A stretch of DNA of 52,247 nucleotides from Marinobacterium jannaschii DSM 6295 (GCF_000620085.1 NZ_JHVJ01000026.1:1-52247), one strand, 5' to 3'. Positions 8,977 through 18,555 are shown, counted from the first letter of the stretch. The notes: generated by a model not told the origin, from the sequence alone. Program-made: numbers and translations.

Positions 8977-10348
8977 CGCTGACTCCGTTTTCATTGGCGG
9001 CACGGGCAGGATTAGCCACGGCCCGATCAGTGTGATCGATCAGCAGCGCCAGGCTCTTCTGCTGCAGACGTTGCAGCATGCGCTTGCTACGGGCTGCCAG
9101 CAGGGTATGACAGAACAGCAGCGGGATCGCCACGCACAGACCCAGCACTGTAGTGATCAGCGCCTGGGATATGCCACCGGCCATCAGCTTAGGATCGCCG
9201 GTACCAAACAGGGTGATACTCTGGAAGGTACCGATCATACCGGTCACCGTCCCCAGCAGCCCCAGCAACGGCGCCACCGCTGCCAGCAACTTCAGCAGCG
9301 ACAGACCGCTTTCAAGTCGCGGAACTTCCTGCAGCAGCGCCTCATCAATACGCAGCTCCATATCATCGCGGCTGTCTGCCTTTCGTGCTGAAAGCAGGAT
9401 TCGCCCCAGTGGGTTGGACTGTTTAGGCACGGCGCTGTTTTTCATCTGACGCCGCACCGCCAGGTCACACATCAGGGTACGCAGCAGACGCCAGATCGCG
9501 ACGATAGCACCCAGCGCGCCCAGGGCGATGATGATATAGCCCACCAGGCCACCCTGATGGATACGCTCTTCAATCGTTGGCGTCTGGGTGATCAGCTTCA
9601 GCAGGTTGCCGCGACTGGGATCAACCACCAACGTGTTCTGGCTGCCACTAAAGAAGGCCGCCGCCTGCTGCTGTACGCCACTGTCCGGCTGGCGCGGGAT
9701 CACATTGAGGTGATGGGCATCAGGCTGGTAGCTCAGGTACTGACCCGCTTCGTTGATGGCGGTAAAGGGGCCGACCCGCAACACCTGCTGTTGCAGGCGA
9801 CTGCCATCAGGCTGAACCACCTGATGACTAAAGGTCTTGATCTCACCGCTGGCGGTCATCTCCTGCTGCATCAGGAACCAGAGGGTCTCCAGCTCGGTCA
9901 CGGTGGGGATGCGCTTGTTGTCGGCGAAGTCGAGTTGCTTCAGACGCTCCGGATACTCGGCGCTGATCATCGAGTCGCCCATAACGCCACGGAACTCCTG
10001 AGCACTCTGCTTAACCACCCCGAACACTTCGCCCAGCTGGCCACTGCGGTTGCGAAGAGCTTCCTCTTTCTCGGCCAGCTCATCTTCCTGACGATCAAAC
10101 TGCTGTTTCAACTCAGCCTGGCGCGCGTCTGCTGCGGCCAGCCTATCCTGCGCCTGCTGCAGCAACTGCGCCTGTTTGCCGGCATCGGCCTTAAACTCTT
10201 TCAGGCGCTGCTGGTCGGTGGCTTTGTCGGCGGCGGCACTCTGGCGCACCTGTTGTAGCAGTTGATTGAGATCCTCAGCAGCCTGAACCTGGGTAGCAGA
10301 ACCCGCCACCAGCAGCAACGAAGCTACGACACATTTAATCAGTTTCAT
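8966..10348 (-). CDS. ttpC: TtpC-like MotA/TolQ/ExbB protein with long periplasmic N-terminus
   Basis: 460 residues. A signal peptide (KCVVASLLLVAGSATQVQA) leads into a coiled-coil region rich in Q, E, K and R (about residues 25-100). A periplasmic domain and a C-terminal ExbB-like channel domain follow, with membrane segments GLVGYIIIALGALGAIVAIW and LLKLLAAVAPLLGLLGTVTG and the third around ITTVLGLCVAIPLLFCHTLL. TtpC of Vibrio has this plan and is needed for TonB2 function. It sits between the DUF3450 gene and exbB, as in that system. The stop-start spacing with DUF3450 is one base. Confidence 0.88.
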   Translation of the reverse strand: MKLIKCVVASLLLVAGSATQVQAAEDLNQLLQQVRQSAAADKATDQQRLKEFKADAGKQAQLLQQAQDRLAAADARQAELKQQFDRQEDELAEKEEALRNRSGQLGEVFGVVKQSAQEFRGVMGDSMISAEYPERLKQLDFADNKRIPTVTELETLWFLMQQEMTASGEIKTFSHQVVQPDGSRLQQQVLRVGPFTAINEAGQYLSYQPDAHHLNVIPRQPDSGVQQQAAAFFSGSQNTLVVDPSRGNLLKLITQTPTIEERIHQGGLVGYIIIALGALGAIVAIWRLLRTLMCDLAVRRQMKNSAVPKQSNPLGRILLSARKADSRDDMELRIDEALLQEVPRLESGLSLLKLLAAVAPLLGLLGTVTGMIGTFQSITLFGTGDPKLMAGGISQALITTVLGLCVAIPLLFCHTLLAARSKRMLQRLQQKSLALLIDHTDRAVANPARAANENGVSDAA

Positions 10349-10349
10349 C

Positions 10350-11150
10350 TTATTGCCCCGCCACCAGTGGAAGTTCCATCATTTCCGGCACCGCCTGCTG
10401 CAATGCGATACGAATCCCCTTCTGGATCGACCAGTTGAGGGATGGATCGATCGGCTGCCATGACGCGGTCGCATTGTTCCAGATAGCGGAACTCAGGCCA
10501 TCCAGGCTCTGGTAGTAGAGGGCTGTGCGCCCTAAACGCAGGAAACGGACATCACGCGTCGTACCGGCCTGTTCGATCACGCCATCCCAGGCTTCCAGGG
10601 TGCGACCATATTCAGCTTCGATCTGATAGGCCTCCAGCAGCTGGCGATACTTCTCAGCAATGCTGACATCCGCCCGATCGATCAGCTTGCTCAGGCGTTC
10701 GATTCGCTGTGCGCGCTCTTCCTGCAGGAATGGCAGGTCGGCTTCGACAAAACGCTCCAGCATCCCCTGCATCCGCACCAACAGCGGCAGCGTGGCCTGC
10801 TCGGTTTCCGCCAGTGATGCCAGCTGGCTATCCAGGTCAGTCAGCTCATTACGCTGGGAGTCCACCAGCTTTTCCAACTGACGGTTATAAGCTTCAACCA
10901 ACTTAGCCTGACGCAGCACAGCGGTGTAGGTCTCGTAATCTGTGGCTGTTTTCTCATCGAGCTTATTAATTGCTTGCTGAGTTTGTGCCGCTGTCTGGTG
11001 AGCTGACTCCAGGCTCTGGCGGACGCCATCCACCGTCGCAGCGGCCACCACAGGAGATAAGAAGGCACTACCGATTATTGCAGCAACGGCCAGAACGGTC
11101 GGCCTCTTTGCGCTCAACCATTTCGACACAGGCGGCTTATTCAGGATCAT
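10350..11150 (-). CDS. DUF3450 family periplasmic protein
   Basis: 266 residues: a cleavable signal peptide (PTVLAVAAIIGSAFLSPVVAAA), then a long helical, coiled-coil-like part (RQSLESAHQTAAQTQQAINKL, VEAYNRQLEKLVDSQ) and a C-terminal domain with FLRLGRTALYYQSLDG. DUF3450 proteins head TtpC/TonB2 operons; the function is not established but co-occurrence suggests a periplasmic accessory of the motor. The ATG lacks a clear Shine-Dalgarno sequence. A Fur-like site lies immediately upstream at 11164-11182. Confidence 0.85.
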   Translation of the reverse strand: MILNKPPVSKWLSAKRPTVLAVAAIIGSAFLSPVVAAATVDGVRQSLESAHQTAAQTQQAINKLDEKTATDYETYTAVLRQAKLVEAYNRQLEKLVDSQRNELTDLDSQLASLAETEQATLPLLVRMQGMLERFVEADLPFLQEERAQRIERLSKLIDRADVSIAEKYRQLLEAYQIEAEYGRTLEAWDGVIEQAGTTRDVRFLRLGRTALYYQSLDGLSSAIWNNATASWQPIDPSLNWSIQKGIRIALQQAVPEMMELPLVAGQ

Positions 11151-11163
11151 AGGGATTAAAACT

Positions 11164-11182
11164 TAATGAGAATGATTTAGAT
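11164..11182. promoter_or_regulatory. Fur-box-like site ahead of the DUF3450-ttpC-exbBD-tonB operon
   Basis: TAATGAGAATGATTTAGAT resembles the Fur consensus built from NATAAT hexamers. It shares the core AATGAGAATGATT with the site before the TonB-dependent receptor at 29109-29125. It sits 14 to 32 bases before the first codon, a position suited to iron repression. The assignment is by eye only. Confidence 0.5.
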
Positions 11183-11502
11183 TTGAGAGGCAGTCTATCG
11201 TTTTCAATGCATAAAGCAAGCATTACCCCCGCTTAGCGCATCCTACTATCAGAATCTGCTATTGCATCACTTAATGAAACAGATGCAGAGAGACATAAAG
11301 TCGCAGGCACGGAGATCACAGCTACCAGCTACCAAATGATACATATTACGTATCTTTTAGTACCTTTAAACTCCTGATCAGGCATCCCATCCGGCCCTTG
11401 GAGCAACGCCAACGGCGCATTCCGGGCTGCCTTCAGGCACTTTGCCGCCTCCTTGTAGTCATAAGCTCAGAAGCCAATGTTCGGGCGGCAGCTAATGCAG
11501 GT

Positions 11503-11518
11503 TGTAAAGTTATGTAAA
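11503..11518. promoter_or_regulatory. TGTAAA direct repeat before the efflux operon
   Basis: Two TGTAAA units spaced 10 bases start to start. It resembles the repeats at 29069 and 31121, whose spacing is 9. It lies about 75-90 bases before the efflux operon start. It may be an OmpR-type response regulator site, but the spacing difference weakens the link. Confidence 0.3.
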
Positions 11519-11591
11519 ACCGGCTGCAGCTTCTGCCGTCGGCTACTAGTATCAGCCACCACAATAATGATCCTTAAATAAGACAGCTCCT

Positions 11592-13043
11592 ATGAGGTCC
11601 TCCGTGCATCGGACAGCACTGAACAGATCACTCTCCTTTCTGGCATTGCTTGGCATACTGTCAGGCTGCGCTTCGGCACCACCGGCACTCAACCCCCAAC
11701 CTACCCTGCCAGACAACTGGCACTTCAGGCATGACGGCAGCCAGGCCCCAAAGGGATGGATCGACAGCTTTGACGATCCCCAGCTGTCGGCGCTGATTAA
11801 GGAAGCGATGGAGAACAACTTTGCCCTGAAAGCTTCAGCACAGCGCATTGCCCAGGCCGGAGAGGCCGTAACCAGTGCGGCCGCGGCGCGCTACCCGACA
11901 CTGGATCTGTCAATCGATACCGGGCGCAGCCGCTCCTCTTCGGGTGATATCGGCAACGACAGCAGCGCCGATCTCAAGCTTGAGTGGGAACCTGATATCT
12001 GGGGCAAACTGGGTGCGGCTGAGCAAGAGGCAAGCCTTAACCTGGGTGCCCGTGTCGCCGAATATGATAATAACCAGCAACAGCTGGCAGCCGATATCAG
12101 CGATCGCTGGTTTGAGCTTCAGTCCGCCCAGATGCTGCTGAACCTATATGTGCAGCGACGGCTTAACCTGCAACAGAACCTGGAACTGATCGAATCCCGC
12201 TATCGGCAGGGCCTGAACGACTCACTCGATGTCTATCTGGCGCGCAACGATGTGCGCTCCGAAGATGCCCGCATCAGCGAACAGCACCAGCGCGTACAAC
12301 GGACCGGCCGGGAACTGGAACGGTTACTGGGACGTTACCCTGCCGCGCAGCTGCAGGCCCCGGCCCGCCTGCCGCTGATTGATGCCGAACCCGCCGCGGG
12401 CCTCCCTGCCGAACTGGTCAGCAGACACCCCTTAATCCAGCAACGCTGGCTCGAACTGCTGGCGGCCGATGCGGCATTAGCCCAGGCCCATCGCGATCGC
12501 TTCCCTTCCCTCAGCCTGAGCAGTTCCACAGGGCAGCGCAGCGAACAACTCTCAGACCTGGTCAGCCGGGGCAACCTGGTGTGGTCTGTCGGCCTGTCGC
12601 TGAGCCAGACCCTGTTTGATGCCGGAGACCTTGAGGCGCGACAGAACCGCCAGCTTGCGGTGCGCCGGGAGCTTGAGCAGCAATATCTCGATCAGCTGTT
12701 TGCACAGTTCAGCGAAGTGGAAAATGCGTTAAGCAACCGCAGCGCATTGAAGCAGCAATACAGTTTCTACCTGGAAGCGCAGGCGAACGCCACCGCCGCA
12801 GAAGTACTGGCCTTTGAGCAATATGCCCGCGGAATCGTTAACTACACCACCGTGCTGGAAGCCCAGCGCCGCGCCTTCGACGCCCAGACCAACGTGATTG
12901 AGGTACGTAAACAACTGCTGCAAAACCGCGTCATTTTGTACCGCGCCCTTGGCGGCAGTTACAGGGGCGACCTTAAAATCGCCGACAACAGGGCCGATCA
13001 GCCAGAAAAAACCCAGCAGCAGGTGACAGACAGCACATTATGA
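11592..13043 (+). CDS. RND efflux outer-membrane lipoprotein (OprM/NodT, TolC-like)
   Basis: 483 residues with a lipoprotein signal (SFLALLGILSGC, lipobox LSGC), then the two homologous TolC-type halves rich in long helices: LSALIKEAMENNFALKASAQRIAQAGEAV early and LSQTLFDAGDLEARQNRQLA late. It would form the outer-membrane channel of a tripartite pump. The stop overlaps the next gene by ATGA. The substrate cannot be told from the sequence. Confidence 0.92.
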   Translation: MRSSVHRTALNRSLSFLALLGILSGCASAPPALNPQPTLPDNWHFRHDGSQAPKGWIDSFDDPQLSALIKEAMENNFALKASAQRIAQAGEAVTSAAAARYPTLDLSIDTGRSRSSSGDIGNDSSADLKLEWEPDIWGKLGAAEQEASLNLGARVAEYDNNQQQLAADISDRWFELQSAQMLLNLYVQRRLNLQQNLELIESRYRQGLNDSLDVYLARNDVRSEDARISEQHQRVQRTGRELERLLGRYPAAQLQAPARLPLIDAEPAAGLPAELVSRHPLIQQRWLELLAADAALAQAHRDRFPSLSLSSSTGQRSEQLSDLVSRGNLVWSVGLSLSQTLFDAGDLEARQNRQLAVRRELEQQYLDQLFAQFSEVENALSNRSALKQQYSFYLEAQANATAAEVLAFEQYARGIVNYTTVLEAQRRAFDAQTNVIEVRKQLLQNRVILYRALGGSYRGDLKIADNRADQPEKTQQQVTDSTL

Positions 13044-14269
13044 AGAAGTTAATCCCGGCCCTTATCCTGATTCTGTTCGCAGCAGTGGCCTACCAGCTCT
13101 ACCAAAACCCACCCAAGGCCAAACAGCGCCGCCAGGTTCAGGCGCCGGTTGTTAATGTCGAAGTAATGACCGTCAGCGCGGCACCCTATCAGGTTATTCT
13201 GAACAGTTACGGCAAGATCCGCCCCCGCACCCAAAGCCCGCTGCTACCCCAGGTGTCCGGCGAAGTCGTCTGGATCAACCCTGATTTCCGCAACGGCAGC
13301 TTCTTCGAAAAGGATGAGCTACTGCTGAAAATCGATGACCGCAACTACCGAGCCGAGGCAGCCAGCGCCGAAGCCGCGCTGCAAAGCGCCCGCCAGAAGC
13401 TGGAAGAGGAGAAAGCCCAGAGCCGGCAGGCTGCGGCCGACTGGAAGCGACTGGGCAATAAGGAGAAAGCGCCGGCACTGGTGCTGCGCCAGCCACAGCT
13501 GAATACAGCCCGGGCTGAAGTATCCTCCGCCAGGGCAGCCCGGGATATTGCCCGACTAAACCTGAGCCGCACCCGCATTCGCGCGCCCTACACCGGCCGC
13601 ATACTGGAAAAGAACGTCGATATTGGTCAGGTGGTCTCCAGCAACAGCACTCTGGCGTCGATCTATGCCGTTGATTACGTGGAGGTGCGGCTGCCACTGC
13701 AAAACCGCGACCTGCAGTTTATCGATCTGCCGGAGCGCTACCGTTTCGAAACCAACCATCAACAGCCACTGCCCGACGTCACTATCACCTCCGAACTGGT
13801 CGGCACCGAACACTGGCAGGGACAGATCGTCCAGACCGAGGGCGCGATCGATGACAGCAGCCGCCAGCTCTACGTGGTCGCGCAGATCGATGATCCCTAT
13901 GGCGAGAAAGCCGCAGGCCGGGCACCGCTGAAGGTCGGGCAGTACGTTACCGCACGAATTGCCGGGCGCACGCTGGATCAGGCCATCGTCATTCCCAACC
14001 GGGCGATCTATCAGGGCTCCTATATCTACCGGGTAGAGGACAACCTGCTTCGCCGCACCGAGATCACGATTGAGTGGCAGAACGGCGAAGAAGCTATCGT
14101 CAGCAAAGGTCTGAAGGACGGCGACCAACTGGTACTGACCGCCCTCGGCCAGGTCATATCCGGCACAGCAGTCAGGATCAGTGAAGGCGACAGCGCTGAC
14201 ACCAGCATCGCCCAGCACCCTGTCCCGCCGACCACCACACCGGCAACTGACAGCGGAGAAAAGCCATGA
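13040..14269 (+). CDS. RND efflux periplasmic adaptor (HlyD/MFP family)
   Basis: 409 residues. An N-terminal membrane anchor (LIPALILILFAAVAYQLY) is followed by a lipoyl-like half (GKIRPRTQSPLLPQVSGEVV), an alpha-helical hairpin (about residues 105-175, AEAALQSARQKLEEEKAQSRQ), the second lipoyl half (RIRAPYTGRILEKNVDIGQV), and beta-barrel/membrane-proximal domains. The Pro/Thr-rich tail is unstructured. The gene overlaps both neighbours by 4 bases, so the three pump genes form one translational unit. Confidence 0.92.
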   Translation: MKKLIPALILILFAAVAYQLYQNPPKAKQRRQVQAPVVNVEVMTVSAAPYQVILNSYGKIRPRTQSPLLPQVSGEVVWINPDFRNGSFFEKDELLLKIDDRNYRAEAASAEAALQSARQKLEEEKAQSRQAAADWKRLGNKEKAPALVLRQPQLNTARAEVSSARAARDIARLNLSRTRIRAPYTGRILEKNVDIGQVVSSNSTLASIYAVDYVEVRLPLQNRDLQFIDLPERYRFETNHQQPLPDVTITSELVGTEHWQGQIVQTEGAIDDSSRQLYVVAQIDDPYGEKAAGRAPLKVGQYVTARIAGRTLDQAIVIPNRAIYQGSYIYRVEDNLLRRTEITIEWQNGEEAIVSKGLKDGDQLVLTALGQVISGTAVRISEGDSADTSIAQHPVPPTTTPATDSGEKP

Positions 14270-17200
14270 TCGCCTGGTTTGCCCGCAACCATGTCGCCGC
14301 CAACCTGCTGATGCTCAGCATACTGATTGCCGGCCTGATTTCACTCGGTTACCGCATCCCGCTGGAGGTATTTCCGGACTTTGAATCAGACACTATCAGC
14401 GTTTCGGTCTCACTCAGGGGAGCAACCCCTGAAGACAGCGAAAAAAGCCTTTCGATACGTATCGAACAGGCCGTTTCAGACCTGGAGGGAATTGAGGAAA
14501 TTACCAGCCGCTCAGTCGAGGGCAGCGCCACAGTCTGGATCGAGGTTAACGAGGGTTACGATCCGCGTGAATTGCTGCTGGACGTCAAGGCCCGGGTTGA
14601 TGAGATCAGCACGTTCCCAATCGAGGCGGAGCGCCCGGTTATCACGCTCGCCAGTTATAAACGCGAAGTTATTTCGGTCGCTGTCGCAGGGGACCTTTCC
14701 GAACTGGAACTGAGCGGTTTTGCGGCAAAGATCCGTGATGACCTGCTCAGGCTGCCCGGCGTCACCCAGGTCGAACTCGACGGCGTGCGTGACTTTGAAA
14801 TCTCGGTGGAGGTAAAACAGGACAAACTGCGGGACTTCGGCCTGACCCTGCAGGATATCGCCGAGCGGATCGAAAACAGCTCACTCGATCTCTCTGCCGG
14901 TAATATTCGCAGCAAAGGCGGTGATATCCTGATCCGCTCGCGCGGCCAGGCCTACCATCGCGATCAGTTTGAACGTATCACCATCAAATCCAATGCCGAT
15001 GGCAGCATCGTTCAGTTGCGTGATATCGCTAAGGTCACCGATGGCTTTGAAGAGACGGCCCTGCGCACCCGCTTTAATGGCCTGCCTGCAGCCATGATCG
15101 AGGTCTACCGGGTGGGCGACCAGAGCGCCATCAGCGTAGCCGATGCTATCAAAGGCTATATCGACCGCACCCAGCCTCTCCTGCCACAGGGGATTCACCT
15201 CTCTTACTGGGACGATGACTCCGATATCGTCAAAAAGCGTATCAAGACCCTGACCAGCAATGCGCTTCAGGGCGGCGCGCTGGTACTGATGTTGCTGACG
15301 CTGTTTCTGCGCCCTTCGATCGCTATCTGGGTATTTATCGGCATCCCGATGAGTTTCATGGGAGCCTTCCTGCTGATGCCTGTGCTGGGCGTCACACTCA
15401 ATATCATCAGCCTGTTTGGCTTTATTCTGGTGTTGGGGATTGTGGTGGATGATGCCATTGTCACCGGCGAGAATGTCTACCGCCATATGCAGAATGCCGA
15501 GTCGGGATTGCAGGCCGCGATTTCGGGCACCCAGGAGGTCGCTGTACCCGTTACCTTTGGCGTTCTGACCACGGTAGCGGCCTTTATGCCAATCTACTTT
15601 ATGGACGGCGGCCGGGCCGCGCTGTTCGCCCAGATTCCGGCCATCGTGATTCCGGTACTGCTGTTTTCGCTGATCGAATCCAAATTCATCCTGCCAGCCC
15701 ACCTGAAGCATATAAGGCTGCGTACGGAAAAGCCGCGCAACAATGTACTTTCCCGCATGCAACAGAGCTTTGCCGATGGTTTCGAGCGCATTGTGCTGCG
15801 CTACTATCAGCCCCTTCTGCGATTCAGCATCCGTCACCGCTACAGTACGCTGGCGCTGTTTAGCGGTATTTTCATTCTGATCCTGACGATGGTGATCAGT
15901 GGCTGGACCCGCTTTATCTTTTTCCCGCGGGTTCAGAGCGAAACGGCGCGCGCCACCCTGACCATGCCCGCAGGTACACCATTTAACGTCACCGACCGCC
16001 ATATAGTACGTATGGTCGAGGCTGCAGGTGTCTTGCAGGATCGCTATCGCGACGAAGACGGCAACAGCGCCATTATGAACATACTTTCCACCACCGGTGC
16101 CCGCGGTGGTGGTGCCGAACAGGGTCGGGTGCGGTTTGAATTACTGCCCTCCGAAGAGCGCGACAGCACACTTACCACCTCCAGACTGGTCAGGGAATGG
16201 CGCGAGCTGATCGGCCCGATCCCCGGTACAGAGAGCCTGATCTTCCGCGCAGAGATCGGCCGCAGCAGTGACCCGGTCGACATTCAGCTCAGCTCCGGCA
16301 ATGTTGATGACCTCGAAGCGATCGCCGCCAAGGTGCGGGCGCAACTCGCCACCTATCCCGGCGTTTTCGATATCAGCGATAACCTGTCCGACGGCAAGGA
16401 AGAGCTCCAGGTCGAACTGACGGAGCAGGCCCACACCCTGGGTCTGACACGAAATGATGTGATCCGTCAGGTCAGGCAACACTTTTTCGGCATCGAGGTA
16501 CAGCGGGTGCAGCGTGGCCGGGATGATATCCGGGTGATGGTTCGCCTGCCTCGTAATGAACGCCAGTCGGTCGCCAGCCTGCAGCAGATACTGATCACCA
16601 CCCGAGAAGGCCAGGTCCCGCTGGCCGATGTCGCACAACTGGTGCCCGGCAAGAGCGCCGCCAGTATCTACCGGGTTGATGAGTATCGTACCGTCAGCGT
16701 CACCGCCGATCTGGAAAAGGAAAACGTGAACGCTACAGTGCTGCAACGGGATATCGACCAGTTTATGCAGGCACTGGTGCTGCAGTATCCGGGCGCAGAT
16801 TACCGCCTGGAGGGCGAAGCCCGCGAACAGCGCGACTCCTTCCAGTCACTGGCTATCGGCCTCGGCGTTGTACTGTTCACTATATACAGCCTGCTGGCGA
16901 TTCCGTTCCGCTCTTACCTGCAGCCACTGATCGTCATGTCTGTGATTCCTTTCGGCGCGATCGGCGCGATACTCGGCCACTGGCTGATGGGGATGAACCT
17001 TACCATCATGAGCGTGCTGGGCCTGCTGGCACTGGTGGGTATTGTGGTTAACGACAGTCTGGTGCTGGTTGACTTCGTCAATCGCAAACGGGCAGCCCTC
17101 AGCCTGCACGATCCGCACGCAGCAACGCTCGAAGCCGTGCTGCAAGCCGGCGTGGTGCGTTTCCGACCGGTGATGCTGACCTCGATGACCACTTTTATCG

Positions 17201-17400
17201 GCCTGATGCCGCTGCTGTTTGAGAAGGCCACCCAGGCTCAGTTCCTGATTCCGATGGCGGTTTCGCTGGGCTTCGGCATCATTTTTGCCACCCTGATTAC
17301 TCTTTTGATGGTACCTGTGAACTTTATGATCCTTGAAGATATCAAACGATCGCTGGGGATCGGCAGAACCCCGGCATCAGAGCAACCTGTCCAGGGATAA
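14266..17400 (+). CDS. RND family efflux pump inner-membrane transporter
   Basis: 1044 residues, full length for the AcrB/HAE family. The N-terminus is MIAWFARNHVAANLLMLSIL, with 12 expected membrane segments and two large periplasmic loops. The transmembrane block with adjacent Asp residues, GIVVDDAIVTGENVYRHM, is the conserved TM4 proton-relay motif, and the corresponding second-half block reads GIVVNDSLVLVDFVNRKR. Sequences such as VEGSATVWIEVNEGYDP place it among the acriflavin-resistance-type pumps of marine Gammaproteobacteria that accompany NodT-type channels. Substrates are unknown. Confidence 0.94.
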   Translation: MIAWFARNHVAANLLMLSILIAGLISLGYRIPLEVFPDFESDTISVSVSLRGATPEDSEKSLSIRIEQAVSDLEGIEEITSRSVEGSATVWIEVNEGYDPRELLLDVKARVDEISTFPIEAERPVITLASYKREVISVAVAGDLSELELSGFAAKIRDDLLRLPGVTQVELDGVRDFEISVEVKQDKLRDFGLTLQDIAERIENSSLDLSAGNIRSKGGDILIRSRGQAYHRDQFERITIKSNADGSIVQLRDIAKVTDGFEETALRTRFNGLPAAMIEVYRVGDQSAISVADAIKGYIDRTQPLLPQGIHLSYWDDDSDIVKKRIKTLTSNALQGGALVLMLLTLFLRPSIAIWVFIGIPMSFMGAFLLMPVLGVTLNIISLFGFILVLGIVVDDAIVTGENVYRHMQNAESGLQAAISGTQEVAVPVTFGVLTTVAAFMPIYFMDGGRAALFAQIPAIVIPVLLFSLIESKFILPAHLKHIRLRTEKPRNNVLSRMQQSFADGFERIVLRYYQPLLRFSIRHRYSTLALFSGIFILILTMVISGWTRFIFFPRVQSETARATLTMPAGTPFNVTDRHIVRMVEAAGVLQDRYRDEDGNSAIMNILSTTGARGGGAEQGRVRFELLPSEERDSTLTTSRLVREWRELIGPIPGTESLIFRAEIGRSSDPVDIQLSSGNVDDLEAIAAKVRAQLATYPGVFDISDNLSDGKEELQVELTEQAHTLGLTRNDVIRQVRQHFFGIEVQRVQRGRDDIRVMVRLPRNERQSVASLQQILITTREGQVPLADVAQLVPGKSAASIYRVDEYRTVSVTADLEKENVNATVLQRDIDQFMQALVLQYPGADYRLEGEAREQRDSFQSLAIGLGVVLFTIYSLLAIPFRSYLQPLIVMSVIPFGAIGAILGHWLMGMNLTIMSVLGLLALVGIVVNDSLVLVDFVNRKRAALSLHDPHAATLEAVLQAGVVRFRPVMLTSMTTFIGLMPLLFEKATQAQFLIPMAVSLGFGIIFATLITLLMVPVNFMILEDIKRSLGIGRTPASEQPVQG

Positions 17401-17412
17401 TTGAGGTGATGT

Positions 17413-17796
17413 ATGGAAGATCTAAATGTATTCTCCGCCGTGGCTGCCGCAATCGCAGCCTTTGTCTTCGGCGCACTCTGGTATTCCCCACTGACCTTTC
17501 TGCCGATGTGGATCAAGGCAGCTGAGCTGGAAGACCATAAGCCCCCGCCGCAGGTATTCGGTATCTCTTTTGTCATGACCATCGTTTCAGCACTGGTTCT
17601 GGCGGCACTGCTTGGCCCCTCGCCTTCACTGGCGGATGCCCTGACCACGTCCCTGTTACTGGGTGCCGGGCTGGTGATGGCCAGCATGGGGATTAACTAC
17701 CAGTTTGCGGACAGGGGTACCCGTCTCTGGCTGATTGATGGCGGCTTCCAGATCGGACGCTTTATGGTGATGGGTGTGGTGCTGGCGCTGCTATAG
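17413..17796 (+). CDS. DUF1761 family membrane protein
   Basis: 127 residues with about four membrane segments: VAAAIAAFVFGALWYSPL, FGISFVMTIVSALVLAALLG, LTTSLLLGAGLVMASMG and a C-terminal one, GRFMVMGVVLALL. The segment GALWYSPLTF near the N-terminus marks DUF1761. It begins 12 bases after the pump gene and is probably co-transcribed. No function is known. Confidence 0.8.
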   Translation: MEDLNVFSAVAAAIAAFVFGALWYSPLTFLPMWIKAAELEDHKPPPQVFGISFVMTIVSALVLAALLGPSPSLADALTTSLLLGAGLVMASMGINYQFADRGTRLWLIDGGFQIGRFMVMGVVLALL

Positions 17797-17841
17797 CGCT
17801 GGCATTCTGCAGCTATTGACGGCCAGACTGCAGGGGCGAGG

Positions 17842-18489
17842 CTAGCTGAGCGAAGCAAACTCCAGCGAAGCATGCAGTACCCCATCCCAGTCGCCCGGAG
17901 ACGTGTCCAGCTGCAGGCAGGGCATCTGTATCTGGCTGATCAGTCCATCACACAGCTCTGCGTAATCGCCCCAGAACCCGTGCATGCACTGCCGCCCTTC
18001 CAGCCCCTGCCGGACACAATAACTGGTGCGTTCAAGATAAGCCGTCACCTTATCGTCCCACACCGGGCCACGAACCGATGCGATCCAGTCGATATGGCTG
18101 GCAATCTCCCTCGGCCTGATATAGATCATCCGCACATCGAATTCACGCATTAGCGCGAGGAAGTCCCGGAAATAGCTGTCGATCCGGACGGCATGCCCCC
18201 GCTCTAGCATAAAGCGCACCGAACTCTGGAACATACTGCCCTCAAGAATCCGCAGACCTTCTCTGTCGCCACACTCATGCAGGAACTGTTGCCAGCTGCG
18301 CAGGCAGTGTTCGGGAAAGTCACTCTGCGACTTGGCGGCGCGCAACGCATAGGGATGCACCGGGTGATCCTTCATCTCCTCCAGATACCACTCGGCATCC
18401 ATGCCGTGCACCTGAGCCTGGCGGCAGATCAGTTCTGCCAGAGTCGACTTACCACTGCCGGGTACGCCTTCGATAAACAATAACTGCAT
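17842..18489 (-). CDS. P-loop NTPase, nucleoside-kinase-like
   Basis: 215 residues. The N-terminus MQLLFIEGVPGSGKST holds a Walker A motif (GVPGSGKST, residues 8-16). Further on are an ILEGSMFQSS block resembling the substrate or Walker B region of small kinases, and MIYIRPREIASHIDWI, a lid-like part. It looks like a small-molecule or nucleotide kinase of the AAA_33/thymidylate-kinase group, but the substrate is not recognisable. It is convergent with the DUF1761 gene and lies 66 bases after the dioxygenase-like gene on the same strand, so the two may be co-transcribed. Confidence 0.7.
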   Translation of the reverse strand: MQLLFIEGVPGSGKSTLAELICRQAQVHGMDAEWYLEEMKDHPVHPYALRAAKSQSDFPEHCLRSWQQFLHECGDREGLRILEGSMFQSSVRFMLERGHAVRIDSYFRDFLALMREFDVRMIYIRPREIASHIDWIASVRGPVWDDKVTAYLERTSYCVRQGLEGRQCMHGFWGDYAELCDGLISQIQMPCLQLDTSPGDWDGVLHASLEFASLS

Positions 18490-18555
18490 AGCTGTACCCG
18501 AAGCTGATGTGGGAGCCGTCTAGCGATCATAGTTCAGTGCCTAATAGTCCAGCGC

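Larger units (their letters stand above)
11151..11591. promoter_or_regulatory. divergent control region between tonB operon and RND efflux operon
   Basis: No gene is seen in these 441 bases. Next to the DUF3450 start is a Fur-like sequence (11164-11182). In the middle there is a short inverted repeat, GATAC at 11338 and GTATC ending at 11354. Near the efflux operon there is TGTAAAGTTATGTAAA (11503-11518). The promoters for both directions must lie here, but no strong -10/-35 pair stands out. Confidence 0.5.

Noticed and set aside
14881-16002. 373-codon frame antisense to the RND pump
   Set aside because: Overlaps completely with a full-length, clearly recognised pump gene; composition is typical of a shadow frame.
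17815-17840. CTGCAG-flanked segment between the convergent DUF1761 and P-loop genes as terminator
   Set aside because: The two CTGCAG copies are self-palindromic hexamers and there is no T-run, so chance is likely.
18507-18520. GATGTGGGAGCC as a further REP copy
   Set aside because: Only the GTGGGAGC half is present with no palindrome or TTCGC end, so it is too weak to call.
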